A stretch of DNA of 64,000 nucleotides, from NCBI GenBank assembly GCA_030374805.1, contig JARGSG010000109.1, forward strand, positions 123,991-187,990. The letters are read 5' to 3'. The number at the start of each line of letters is the position of its first letter. Within the stretch, counting starts at the first letter, position 1. The notes under the pieces are model-generated. The model was not told the origin of the DNA. It searched no databases and worked only from the letters and a program-made list of their open reading frames with translations. This DNA comes from Gracilaria gracilis. Its lineage: Eukaryota > Rhodophyta > Florideophyceae > Gracilariales > Gracilariaceae. Below are positions 21,801-31,327 of this stretch, in pieces. Made by a program: the position numbers and the translations under genes.

Positions 21801-23033
21801 GCAATCTCCTGTAGCTGTACATTTTGGATCATTTTCGTCCATCTTTGCAGTGCTCATCAACATATTTCTTGCTTGCGAAGACAAAGGATCTCTGGCGTGA
21901 AATTCAATTGTGTTGTGAGCAGCTCTGTATGTCAAGTTAAGGTTCCTGGAAGTGAAAATGATATGGCTTCTAGGGTTACTTGCTAGTCGTGATATTTGTG
22001 TTATCATTCCTGCGCTAACACCACTTGTACACCAAACGTCATCCACAATGAAAAGACACGCATACTGCCGGAACCACGAGCTAGCAGCCGAAATAACATC
22101 TCCAACTTTTTTCTCTTTCTGAAGTTCTCTTGCCAGTTCCTTTCCACCAGAGTACTTAACGATCTTGCAAAGCTGTTCAATTACAGTCTTCACTGTTGAA
22201 TCACTTCCAAGTTCCATTTCGTATACCCCACCATTGAATAGCATGAGGATATCAGCATCTCTAGCGAGTTCGCGGACAGCACAGCTCTTTCCAGTACCGC
22301 CCCCACCAACAACTCCGGTAACTTTTGAATCCGAATTACTGTTGCAGTCAAGTACTATGGCCTTTATTCTTCCCTCATATGTGTTGGGGTTTCCCTTTTC
22401 ATCGACGGAATTGAAGTCAAAGGCCAAATTCGTCGGATTCGCGCTGACAGCTTCACCGCAGCTTGCTGGTCGAAACTCGTCATCTCTGGCTACGCTGGTC
22501 TGTGCAATTAAATGCTGCTTCAACGCTCTGACTTGTTTCTGACCCTCCGCGGTTACATGTTCTCGAATTTCTTTTGAATGTGCATCCAAGACTTCTGCAT
22601 TGGCAAGTAGCGTGGAAAGCTCCAAAATGAGCTGCTTGGCTTCATTAGCATTCTCCGTCAGGCTTGAAAGCTTATCAGATATATCTTGGGCATGGAAGAA
22701 TCGCCGCATTCGATGCTTCCATTTTCGTCCTGCGTGATTTAGTCGGGAGATCTCCTCGCAGTCTGAGACAAACGTGGAACGCAGCTTGTCGGTGTAGCTT
22801 CGAAACAAATGTTCACTCTCACTAGAGAAACGAAATCGATGCAGTTTGCAACGCTTCTCCACAGAACTAATATGCTCTTGCAGGGAAGGATATACCTGCA
22901 ACAGTGACTTGAGTTCATCTTCATTTGACTTGAATAGACTGTAACGTTCTTGAAGGGCATGGAGAGCAACGAGGACGTCTTGAAGCGGTTGGCACGGAAG
23001 AAGATGAAGAAACTCCATGTAACATAAGACCAT
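18891..23033 (-). CDS. NB-ARC/WD40-repeat protein (NLR-like sensor)
   Basis: A STAND ATPase with the architecture of APAF1-like and NLR proteins: helical N-terminus, NB-ARC switch, winged-helix region and a WD40 propeller. It probably senses a ligand or damage and oligomerises, but the ligand is unknown. It is 1380 residues from the first ATG at 23033, with no intron. The Walker A motif GGGGTGKS lies near residue 242, Walker B CLFIVDDVW near 323, an RNBS-B-like IIFTSR soon after, GLPIAL near 420, and an MHD-like IHDLV further on. Ten WD40 units run from about residue 845 to 1255, most with the near-identical signature SGSxDKTVRVW. The first ~200 residues are helical and unidentified. A DIRS-like retrotransposon sits 488 bp upstream. 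Confidence 0.9.
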   Translation of the reverse strand: MVLCYMEFLHLLPCQPLQDVLVALHALQERYSLFKSNEDELKSLLQVYPSLQEHISSVEKRCKLHRFRFSSESEHLFRSYTDKLRSTFVSDCEEISRLNHAGRKWKHRMRRFFHAQDISDKLSSLTENANEAKQLILELSTLLANAEVLDAHSKEIREHVTAEGQKQVRALKQHLIAQTSVARDDEFRPASCGEAVSANPTNLAFDFNSVDEKGNPNTYEGRIKAIVLDCNSNSDSKVTGVVGGGGTGKSCAVRELARDADILMLFNGGVYEMELGSDSTVKTVIEQLCKIVKYSGGKELARELQKEKKVGDVISAASSWFRQYACLFIVDDVWCTSGVSAGMITQISRLASNPRSHIIFTSRNLNLTYRAAHNTIEFHARDPLSSQARNMLMSTAKMDENDPKCTATGDCITKILSLCGGLPIALAIAGRFASVISRTHKDPWQKLNGRLTSRVSPLLHEMSDAYGTLEKMIDEATSFLESEGNEDCPFDATMPHGDMLQRLCVLQKQEFVPLSMLTRLWKLKDEDDARKVMESFRDVGIVKDETRRLGESEVEGLTIHDLVNDYCATKAKRTNMKKAHHRELLNGYIHIANTSVEELINKRRTTCRKWWTLANTTDRYFCDQVVRHLIEADMIDEAVELMFDPRWTVAVLKTSERLELEIDHERLLEALTALKPLGADMKIEALKLLESAVRLSTGYVADNPHEVWFQLSGRLVGWSNTSPEVREYVRRIEMNAERPFLRPDEGCLIPAGGQQAEVMHHSSGVNQVYLTCDGDVGACGIARSDNNIERVWVSRRARLDCRPSVSELTLSDADVNYKLATKASTLTGSRDFPVCVCISPAGNRSKSLLIIGYSNGKVRLWDTGAWESVGQDLEGHEDSVTCIAASTESDTFVSGSRDKTVRLWSLVERKQVREAFHGHDLGVTCVAISSDGKKVVSGSWDKTVRVWSVTNLVPLSMVLLGHKKGVTCVALSRTGRKIVSGSGDKTAIVWNAETGERMGTPLIGHSKGLACVTVSNCGNVVASGSWDKSVRVWNTKNGDQIGDALQGHEKGVRCIAISSDGLQVVSGSSDRTVRVWNLQNKQLLGDTVQNRKSGVTCVAMSNDGNLAVSGCVSSTVKVWDVKSGKQVGETLRGHRRGVKCVAISKDDSIVLSGSADCTIRLWSVSSGEPIGDAFRGHEKGVTCIGISDDGKRVVSGSRDKSVRVWNAETRNQIGQAFVGHEKGVTCVTLSCNKNIIASGSRDQTIRIWDVEKGIQLCRTWEFGDIPKTVYFRSPMDEEHDKLVYASSQTEKAEERAFDFAREVERSGTMSSQLSSLRRCSSTAEDCLTVSEDGLSILFGKRRIHLGSLERSIDRNQWIYSPLHKTLLAFLPNALRFELVQ

Positions 23034-23521
23034 AAGCAAGAACGGGATTAGACGTAATCGAAATGAGAGGGCTGGGGAGAGGTCAGAAGACGAGTACAGA
23101 TTCCAGCATGATTTGACGCTTGATGCGGATGAAGATAAGAGCTGCCTCCTAGCTAGGGTTCTTCAAGACTGTTGAACTCAAGAGGCGGCGTGTGGGGTAG
23201 TGCGCGCTAAGAAGGTTAAGAGGGCTAGCCTTCTAACTTTGTTCTCTCGCTTACCCACCCCCTCGTCGTTGTCAAGAAATGTGACGAACTGATTGCAAAC
23301 GATTGTATGACTGCCGCTGATGGTGAATGGTGATGGCAGCGCTACTGAAAATAAAATTCATTCCATGCAGTTGACGCATGATACATTCTTGGAAAGCGCA
23401 CATCTGTTGTAAGACATGGTTGGTAGAAATGACGGGTCTTGTTTGGCGCACTTCTCTTCAAAATTACAAATAGAGCTTGCGGAGCAGGGATACGCGATCT
23501 GCCATGAAGGAGTTGACTCGA
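23034..23521. other. Upstream region of the NB-ARC gene
   Basis: A 488-bp segment between the NB-ARC start and the left end of the DIRS-like element. It presumably contains the promoter. I see no repeat or gene in it. Confidence 0.4.
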
Positions 23522-23834
23522 TCATGTGACATGTCTCTATTGCGTACAGGGATGAAAGAACTACACTGGGGAATAGCGAGCGTGCGTCATCCGCATTGAC
23601 CTAGCCGAGCGTTGCTGGCCAACCGTCTTGAGGAGATCTCTGTCTCCGATGGACGTCTCGCAGACAGTCTAGCTACACTACCCTAGTCTAGCCTCTGCGT
23701 GGCTACTGTCTTGCAAGGATCGCTGTCTTTGAATGCAGCTTTGTTGACTGTCTCGCACAGGAAGCTACCGTCCTACAAAAGCCACCGATGATCGTACTGA
23801 TGTCCTCCTCTCTTCCCTCCCATGTCCGTTTCTT
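23522..23834 (+). repeat. Left direct terminal repeat of the DIRS-like element
   Basis: 313 bp starting TCATGTGACATG and ending CCGTTTCTT, repeated 4581 bp downstream. The first ~165 bp are identical between copies; the differences cluster in the second half. I see no inverted complementary region of the DIRS-1 type. Confidence 0.95.
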
Positions 23835-23897
23835 CGAAACTTCCCGCTTTCCGAGCAATGATATCTTCAACACGCACGCGAAAAAAGCGCTAGCGCC

Positions 23898-24572
23898 ATG
23901 TCGACCGATCAACCTCCCGAAACACCGCAACAGCTCCAAGTCTTAGTCTTTCAGGCCGTTTGGAACGTCTCTAAGCCAGAAGATAATGATTACAATGCTG
24001 TTGTTCCTGTGGTAGCTGCCGATAAACTCAATGAGCATCGTACTATCTACCAGAGAGGAGATTATGTGCTCGTTTTGTATATGGGTTATTTCAAGCCCCC
24101 ATCAAGTTCTTTCTCTGGAGAGCTGCGAGGTCGCGACAAGCGTTCTGCGAAAGAATGTGAGTACATTAACGCCACTGGGGTATGGCTTGAAGTATCGTTG
24201 AATGCTTTTCGGCTTGCAAACGAAGAAGCTGATAACTTTCAACAATGTGGAAAGCTTTTGGCTCTCGGAGAACAGATTTTAAAGGCAAGCCTCAAAGTTC
24301 TGACCATGAGGGGACAGTAGTTCAAGGACATTGTGGAGCAGGGGATCAAGAACGCTCGACAAATGGCATTCCTTGTTGAGCAAGGACACGACACAGTACA
24401 TTCCGAACCCTATCGAACTGCCCGAGAGGCCTTGACCTCTCGTTTGGAGATCGAGGCAGGCAAAAAGCTTGCCAAACTCCGTCTCGCTCAGGCATATACA
24501 CTCTCTAAAGATGGGGCCTCACACGGTGGACGCCCTTCGAAGAGATGTCGTACAAATACCGATAAGGTGTAG
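23898..24572 (+). pseudogene. Gag-like ORF of the DIRS element, interrupted by TAG
   Basis: ATG 23898 opens a frame that stops at TAG 24318-24320 and continues in the same frame to 24572, 224 codons in all. The position, immediately upstream of the RT gene in a DIRS-like element, suggests the nucleocapsid-like protein. The C-terminal part is helical and basic, ending in a lysine/arginine-rich nuclear-localisation-like patch (GGRPSKRCR). I see no zinc knuckle. The single amber codon could be a mutation or a readthrough site; the sequence around it is otherwise intact. Confidence 0.6.
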
Positions 24573-25071
24573 GGTCCGCCTGGTAGAGGAAGCGCGCGAG
24601 GGCTCAACCTAAAGGGGAAAAACACACAACAAATATGGGAGTAGGGCACCTGAAACCCGCAGGGGCAAACGGCGGGGCAACTAGTCTAGACCGTGTAGGT
24701 GTACGGTAGTAGACGTCGACGCGCGATAAAACCTGAATAGTAATAGAGTAGCAAGTGACCAAGATGGTATAGTTACTGCCCTAATGGTGCCTGACTTTAC
24801 AATACCCAAGGGGGAAGGCGAGGTGCACCACAATATATACAAGGTGCACCGACGCCGATCTCCCATGTGGGCATGACGTCATTGGCTGCACCCATGACCT
24901 ACTGTCATGGGCCAGCAATGCTAAGCTATCCTAAACTATAAATTAGAAATTAGAAATTATAAAATACAGAATACCAATTGGGTGCAGTGCAGCCAGCAAG
25001 GCGCACCAGTAGCTCACGTGGCACCAACCCAGTGAGGTCTCATTGTACTACAAGAGATAAAAGGCAGCTGT

Positions 25072-27069
25072 ATGAGAAGCGCAAAAATGGCTGTTGGAGA
25101 GTGTCCACTTTGGCGCAAGACGTCGCTGCGAGCGGATCTTTGGCGTCAACTGCTCAACGCTTCGCCATTCGTAGTGCGTTCCATTCGGTATGGTATTATA
25201 GATCAACCATCAATACCATTCACGGACGGGACAGTACTACCCAACATTCCCCAGTCTCTGCGGGACAAGGATTACGCAGAAGAAGACTTGAGACGAGGAA
25301 TATTAGAGAATATCTACGAGGAAATCACAGAAGAGTTCGCAATGGCTCGGGTAGCAGAGGGCAAGATGGTTTCTTCCGCTTTTACTGTGTAGCGCACCGA
25401 TTCTAGTGGAGAAGAGAAGCCCCGGTTTGTAATCAATTTTTCGCAGCAGAGCAAGCACTGGCCAAAAGGTACAACAAGAATGGAGACTTTGCCTGGGTTC
25501 GCTCTCGACCTCCAACACAAGAACTATCTCATGTCTTGGGATATAAAAGGGGGATACCGCGCGTTTTATCTGCACCCCAGTATGCGGGAAAATTTTATCT
25601 TCCGATACGGGAAGCGGTACTTTCGCTGCATAGCGCTCCCTTTCGGCTGGAGGCGGTCAGCCTGGTGGTTCACAAAGCTTCTCAAGCCGCTCGTCAGTTA
25701 TATCCGTTGCACGTTAGGCTACCGACTCTTGCCTTACATCGACGACTTCTTGGCAGCGCCGTCGCCTCCGGGCCGCCCTTCCACGCCGAGAGACTGCGCA
25801 AAAGCCCGCAAGAAGCTGGGACGGCTTCTTCAAACGTTGGGGATAACCAGACACCCTTCAAAAGGCCACTGGCAGGGTTCTCAGCAATTGGAACACCTGG
25901 GGTTTCACATCGACACACTCCGTATGCGTGTCTACGTAGTGTCGCACAAAGTGGAACGCGTTCAACGCCTCGCCGTAAAACTCCTGCGCACTGCTCTTTT
26001 GCATCGACGCTTGGTGTCCCAGCAATCGCTGCGCCAGTTCTGTGGCGTTTGCATTTCTTTAGGCCTAGCCTTCCCTCTGGCGCGATTCTACACACGGTCG
26101 TTCTACGACGATAGTTGTACAACTTCGTACAAGGGCCGTCAACTGCTCGGAGCCGATGTCCGCGTTCGCCTCTCCCGGCAGTGTCTCAGGGACCTTCGCT
26201 ACTGGCGCTCATTTACCCGCGGCGAGGGTCGCTCACTCCACCACGAGGGAGCTCAGCTCTCAATGCACAGCGACGCAGCGGACGTAGGTCACGGAGGTAC
26301 GCTTGGTACAAACCTCCGGGTAGGGAGCCCCGGTTCGTGGGAAGGACAAGGTTTATGGAGAAACAACGAGAGGATTCTTTCGATCACCCTACGGGAGCTG
26401 TGCGCAGTTCGGCTTCTCATGTCGCACCACTTTGCGGACCATCTTTCTCAGGATCACGTGCGCAAGGTGCTCATTTACGAAGACAATCAGGCGGTTGCCC
26501 TCGTTCTGAATGGTATGGTTTCAGCCTCCCCTGCGCTGATTTCAGAATTGCGGAAGCTTCGTCGACTCCTACGCGCTCTCGGGATAACAGTGGAAGCAAG
26601 GTGGCTGCCAAGTGCAGTGAACCGTTTCGCGGATCGGCTCTCCCGAACGTGGTTGCCGCACGACATTCGTGCGACGCTGCCCCTGATGGACGCATTGAAG
26701 CGCGAATACGCCTTCGACTGCCACGTATTCTGGAATAGGCCACTCGGGGAACGACTAGCAGCCCGCAGAAGGTACATGGAGTCCCACATGCAGGAACACT
26801 GGTCGCCGAACCTCTGTCATTTCTGGACCCCCCCCCCCCCCCCCCCCCCCTTCGACTTTCTTCCCCTAGTCATCGACAAAATCGCCCGCGAAGGGTCGAA
26901 GGTAGTCCTCGTCGCTCCACATTGGCCGAGCCAACAGTGGTTTTCCCGCCTTCAACGCATGAGCACACACTTCACAGTAATGCACCCACAGGACATTCCG
27001 TACCCACTACTGCTCAATCGTACCTGCGCCCACAAATGGGCGGTAGTTCTGGCACGGATCCGCTGCTAG
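25072..27069 (+). pseudogene. Reverse transcriptase/RNase H of the DIRS element, interrupted by TAG
   Basis: The frame from ATG 25072 is open to 27069 except for one TAG at 25390-25392, which falls just before the RT fingers (KPRFVINFS). The RT shows WDIKGGYRAFYL with the first catalytic Asp, LPFGWRRS, and the YIDD box (about residue 222). RNase H follows (SDAADVGHGG, then YEDNQAVAL with further acidic residues), and then a C-terminal region with the LVAPHWPSQQW pattern common in DIRS and related elements. A run of 23 C residues at 26828-26850 encodes prolines between RNase H and that tail and could slip in replication. The enzyme would copy the element's RNA. Confidence 0.85.
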
Positions 27070-28076
27070 CGCAGTACCGCTCTGGTATTCGCCCCTCCAT
27101 TCTGTCACATGCAGGCCCAAACGACACCACAGGTGGTGCTCAAACCGCCGCAGATCTCGTTGCGGAGTACGGCTATTCGTCCACAACGTGGCAGAATCGA
27201 TCTACACAAGTGCGCAAATGGTTCGATTTCCGTCAAGCTAATGGACTTAAGCCTTTGGCGTCGAGCGATAATGACGTAATTGCGTTTGTTGGGTTTCTGG
27301 CTTCGGTAGGCAGCGTCAAGCCTTCCTCCATTCCGCAATATCTTAGTTCCGTCTCACGGTATCATGAACACTTGGGCCACCCTTCTCCAACGGCATCTCA
27401 GGCCGTTAAAGATGTCGTGGCTGCCTACACTCGCAAAGTTTCGCTCCACGCTCCCTTAAAGGATGCCAGGGCTGGTCTTCCTGCCGCAGAAATGAAACGA
27501 ATATTTGAATACGGCTGTACTTCAAGCAACATGAATGAAGTTGGTGCTTGCTGTGCTACCCTATTCAGTTTTTTGTTTTATTTGAGGGCGGTGAGTCTTC
27601 ATGCTCTTCGGCGCTCAGATGTTACTGTCTCTGGTGACGTAATACAAATTGCAGTTCGCCGTCGCAAGGAGAAGCAGTTAATGCGGCCACTTCTCCTCAA
27701 GTACAACCAAAGCTCAAATTGGGATGAAGAACGCACTCCATTTGCCCTTGTTCAACGGTGGTTGCGCCTCTCTCGTTCACCGGTTCTTTTCGCCAAGGCG
27801 CCGAGGCCAGACCCGTCATTGATTCACTCCTTTCGGCTTTCCCTAGCCTGTGTTTCTATCGCGCCGCCATCGGGATACTTTTACAGCGCGCACAGCCCTC
27901 GGATCGGATCATTCAACAAACTGTTGCAACTTGGTTTCTCACATGAGATCATTATGCACAGGTTTGACTGGACGTCAGAGTCTAGGTTTCGGGTTTATTC
28001 GGACAGTGCGGTTGTCTCGTCTGCCGCATCGGCATACTTTTTTGCTCATCTATTGCCTCGCCCTCCATCTTCGTAA
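27036..28076 (+). CDS. Tyrosine recombinase of the DIRS element
   Basis: Integrates circular DNA copies of the element. The frame is open from 26922, but the first ATG is 27036, inside the last codons of RT, giving 346 residues with a 34-nt overlap. The N-terminal core-binding region is helical (TWQNRSTQVRKWFDF). The catalytic set of the family is visible: Arg in FYLRAVSLHAL (about 183), HSPRIG (H-x-x-R, about 285) and the nucleophilic Tyr in RFRVYSD (about 318). Unlike the two upstream ORFs it has no internal stop. Confidence 0.85.
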   Translation: MGGSSGTDPLLAQYRSGIRPSILSHAGPNDTTGGAQTAADLVAEYGYSSTTWQNRSTQVRKWFDFRQANGLKPLASSDNDVIAFVGFLASVGSVKPSSIPQYLSSVSRYHEHLGHPSPTASQAVKDVVAAYTRKVSLHAPLKDARAGLPAAEMKRIFEYGCTSSNMNEVGACCATLFSFLFYLRAVSLHALRRSDVTVSGDVIQIAVRRRKEKQLMRPLLLKYNQSSNWDEERTPFALVQRWLRLSRSPVLFAKAPRPDPSLIHSFRLSLACVSIAPPSGYFYSAHSPRIGSFNKLLQLGFSHEIIMHRFDWTSESRFRVYSDSAVVSSAASAYFFAHLLPRPPSS

Positions 28077-28102
28077 CCTCATCATTTGGTTCTTCAATCT
28101 TT

Positions 28103-28415
28103 TCATGTGACATGTCTCTATTGCGTACAGGGATGAAAGAACTACACTGGGGAATAGCGAGCGTGCGTCATCCGCATTGACCTAGCCGAGCGTTGCTGGC
28201 CAACCGTCTTGAGGAGATCTCTGTCTCCGATGGACGTCTCGCAGACAGTCTAGCTACACTACCCTAGTCCAGCCTCTGCGTGGCTACTGTCTTGCAGGGA
28301 TCGCTGTCTTCGAATGCGGCTTTGTTGACTGTCTCGCACAGGAAGCTACCGTCCTACAAAAGCCGCCAAGGATCATACTGATGTCTTCCTCTCTTCCCTC
28401 CCATGTCCGTTTCTT
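28103..28415 (+). repeat. Right direct terminal repeat of the DIRS-like element
   Basis: Second copy of the 313-bp repeat, 26 bp after the recombinase stop. It differs from the left copy at about nine positions by eye, all in the distal half, and mostly transitions. Confidence 0.95.
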
Positions 28416-31002
28416 ACCCACCCAAACCCCGCTTTTGGCGCTCTTTCACAATCCATTTCTTCTTTGTCGCAAAAGAATGGCTTCTATCTAACAAGAAGGC
28501 CCTTATATCTAGCGAACTGTTGCTATTAGCTTTGTATCTTTGTAAACACTTGAGTTTCTTCCATCTTTTCATCACCGAAAAATTCCCTGTTACACTTGGT
28601 ACAATGTCCCTTGCATTTGTTGAAAACAATTTAACGTCATTTTCAATGTCATTTAACGAAAATTTTCTTAACCCTGACAGTTCAATCCCGTCAACTTCTG
28701 ACGCCACCGATTTCAGACACCGAGACATTCCATTTGAAAGGAAAAACCGATTGCTGCTGTCCTCTACAGAAATCATGACTCCACAGCTGATCCTTGGCTT
28801 TCCGTATTTAAGTATCCCGCCCGCATATCCTACTCTACAAATGGTCACCTCCAAGGAAAGCTTCATTTATCGTCACCTAAGACTCTATCATTACACGGTC
28901 CGTAACAAAAACTACGTTGTCCGCTTCAACACAAAACATCTCTATTGCCATAATCCTTAAGATTTTAGTCTACATTCTCGACCCAAAGCCAATTTCACTC
29001 CGTTCTAGATCGCTCAATCGCCTTGTTACACATAAACCATTTACAAAATGCGGAGTAGCCTTATTACTATCAACCAAAGCATCGATTTCCTTCTCTATCT
29101 GCATCACTTCTGCAGCCCACAGCGGTCCGGGACTATGTCGCATACCACTCCCATCATTCTCTGCAAGCTTCTGAATTTGCTCTGACACCTTAAGTCGCAA
29201 GAAAGGGAGCGCAAATATGCTTATAGATTCTTCGTTTTCATTTGCTAGACCAACGACGCCATTCATAGATACAAAATTTTCTCGATGAGACTGCAGAGGA
29301 GTGACCAAAATTTTTGCCGTTCTAATTGCGTCACGACGCACGCTTTTCCAAGCCTTATTCCAGCAAACGCCATACTATTCCCCTCTCTTGAACTCACCAC
29401 TAACGAAAAGCTTTTCCGCTTCTTGCTGTGCATCCCACAATTCTTCTGTCACGCTTACACTTTCGTCGCTTGATACTGGTAGCCTTTGCTTGCGTGGCTT
29501 TTCAATTTCTTGCTTCGGATGCAACATATTCCCTTCAGTAAGATCAGAGAAAAAGCTTCGTATCTACGAACACGTCAAAAAGATAAGCGCAAGAAAAATG
29601 TTAGCGAGATGAGACATAAAATGATAGAAGACGTAGCAGCTTTCCAGCTAATGAAGAAATGATTGCGTACCAACGACTCTCTGACTGGCTCAAGAACCCG
29701 ATTATGACTAGCCGCAATGACAGAATACCCCTTTTGCGTGTTTGAGCTGTTCTTTTTCGCATCAGGCACTCTGCTTCGCAAGAATTTCTTTGCATCCATT
29801 TCTGAGTGATCAGTTCCCAGAACCATTTTCACGGCGTCCAAGATTGTTGCGCTGGGTTCGAGGTAGGTCCCGGACAGCGAATCATACAGCATAGAACCCT
29901 TCGACGCATCTAAAAGTTCCATGACTACCCAATACTTCACCAAATCCTGTGAATACGGAAGGATGTTAGAATGATTCTTTTCGGCTTCTTCAAACTTGCT
30001 TCGTTATGCTTACCGTTGCGAAAAGGATTTGCTGTGGCGAAGTATACCCAGTGGAAATCTGAGATACACATGGGATATGAGTTGGACATATTTGAAGCAG
30101 AATTTGTAAAGTTATGATACTATTCTGATACGTGTTCAGTATATTGTTGAATTGGATATCATATTTGCGTGGGTCTCACGAAAGGTCTTGATATGGATCT
30201 GATGTATTTAGGGTATAATTTTGAGAGAGATTAGATACGGCAAATTTTAGAATATATCGCATTTATATGGCAAATGTGGGAAAAAGTACCAAAGATATAT
30301 CACATATATATCAGTTCCACGTCTCAAATATACCAAAAGTTATCGGAACTGTATCATTTCTGTATATCTTTCATATCTGTCGGATAAACGTTTCGTACTA
30401 AACCTACGTTGTACAGAGATATCATATCAATATCCAATCTGTATCACGGATTTCTACTGGGATAGATTGACGTCGCAAGTTATGAGTTTCATGGCGCAGT
30501 TAGAGCAAGGTGTTTCTGTGTGTCGTGAACCAGACTTTAAACATACCTTCTGTTTAAGGGAGCTTGAGTTATCCTCAGTTTGCTTAGAAACTCCATTTTT
30601 CATAATGTTGAGTCCCATATCTATCTTCTCAAGAAGCTCAGTATGCATCGCACTATTAACTTCGCTGCCTTTCTCGCGCTCGTTGCGCTCTTCTTCCTGT
30701 CCCAGTAACGACTGTGCCTTCAATTCCGCTAGTTCTCTCTGAACTGGCAGAAGTGCCGGGACAACGGTTTGGTTTAGTAGCTTGAATGTGTTCTTCGAAA
30801 CGGTTACTTGCTCCTCCTCTGATTTCACTAATGCTTTCAAGCATTCTAGTGATTGCTCCTGAAATGATTTATCTCTCCTGGTAACTCTCGCAGCTGTACT
30901 CCTCTGAATCCCGCCTGTATTAACCGATGCATTTCCAGGCGATGGGGAAGGACGCGCAGTCGTTGTTCGTCGCCTTGTGGCATTTGAACTGGGGTTTGTC
31001 AT
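28416..31002 (-). CDS. Unidentified spliced gene, apparently truncated by the DIRS element
   Basis: I do not recognise the protein. Exon 1 is 31002-30547: ATG 31002, 152 codons, Ser/Thr/Arg-rich, then helical (ELAELKAQSLLGQEEE), ending AAG before a GTATGT donor. A 600-nt AT-rich intron ends in CACAG. Exon 2 is 29946-29671, 92 codons (KYWVVMELLDASKG), closing at GTACGC. Exon 3 starts after TAG at 29563 and reads in phase to about 28970 (VSSDESVSVTEELW, PLWAAEVMQIEKEID), with an in-frame TAG at 29375-29377 unless a short intron removes it. A further open block, about 28850-28416, runs up to the DIRS right border, where it ends. Exons 1, 2 and 3 all join in phase 0, which is good support for one gene. 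The truncation is inferred from the border position. Confidence 0.5.
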
Positions 31003-31327
31003 AATAGGAGCTGAAGGGAGCACAAAATTCAACAGATTCCGGACAAGAACTTGTGGAAGAGCGGAGAGCACATGAGCAGAGCAAAAGCACCCTACAGGAT
31101 AGAGTGCATTTCTAACGACGCCTTGCAATCAGTTAAAGCCCCTTTGCTTTCGTTTCAGATTTTGACGATGCAGCTCTTTTCCGAGAGTCCGTGTATTAGG
31201 GGGACCTTACTCGTGAAACGAAACAAGTGGGCCTGCTTGAGGTTTCCGTACGACCGAGAGCTATCGGTGTCCATTGTGTGTGACTCCCCATAGCACCAAG
31301 ACCCACAGTGCATATCCATACATATTG

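Larger units (their letters stand above)
23522..28415 (+). mobile_element. DIRS-like tyrosine-recombinase retrotransposon
   Basis: A 4.9-kb element bounded by 313-bp direct repeats, with three consecutive frames: a Gag-like ORF, reverse transcriptase/RNase H, and a tyrosine recombinase overlapping the RT end. This order, the lack of an aspartic protease or DDE integrase, and the lack of an obvious target-site duplication are typical of DIRS-order elements, which integrate as circles through the recombinase. The terminal repeats differ at about nine positions, so insertion was not very recent. The stretch 24573-25071 between Gag and RT has no clear gene. The first two ORFs each contain one TAG. 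Confidence 0.9.

Noticed and set aside
24978-25406. Alternative 142-codon frame at the RT start
   Set aside because: Arg/Ser/Thr-rich and in the wrong frame for the RT motifs, which continue from the frame of ATG 25072.
26828-26850. Run of 23 C as a sign of an assembly gap or vector
   Set aside because: The frame stays open through it and both sides are typical RT/RNase H tail sequence, so it is a real or slightly miscounted homopolymer.
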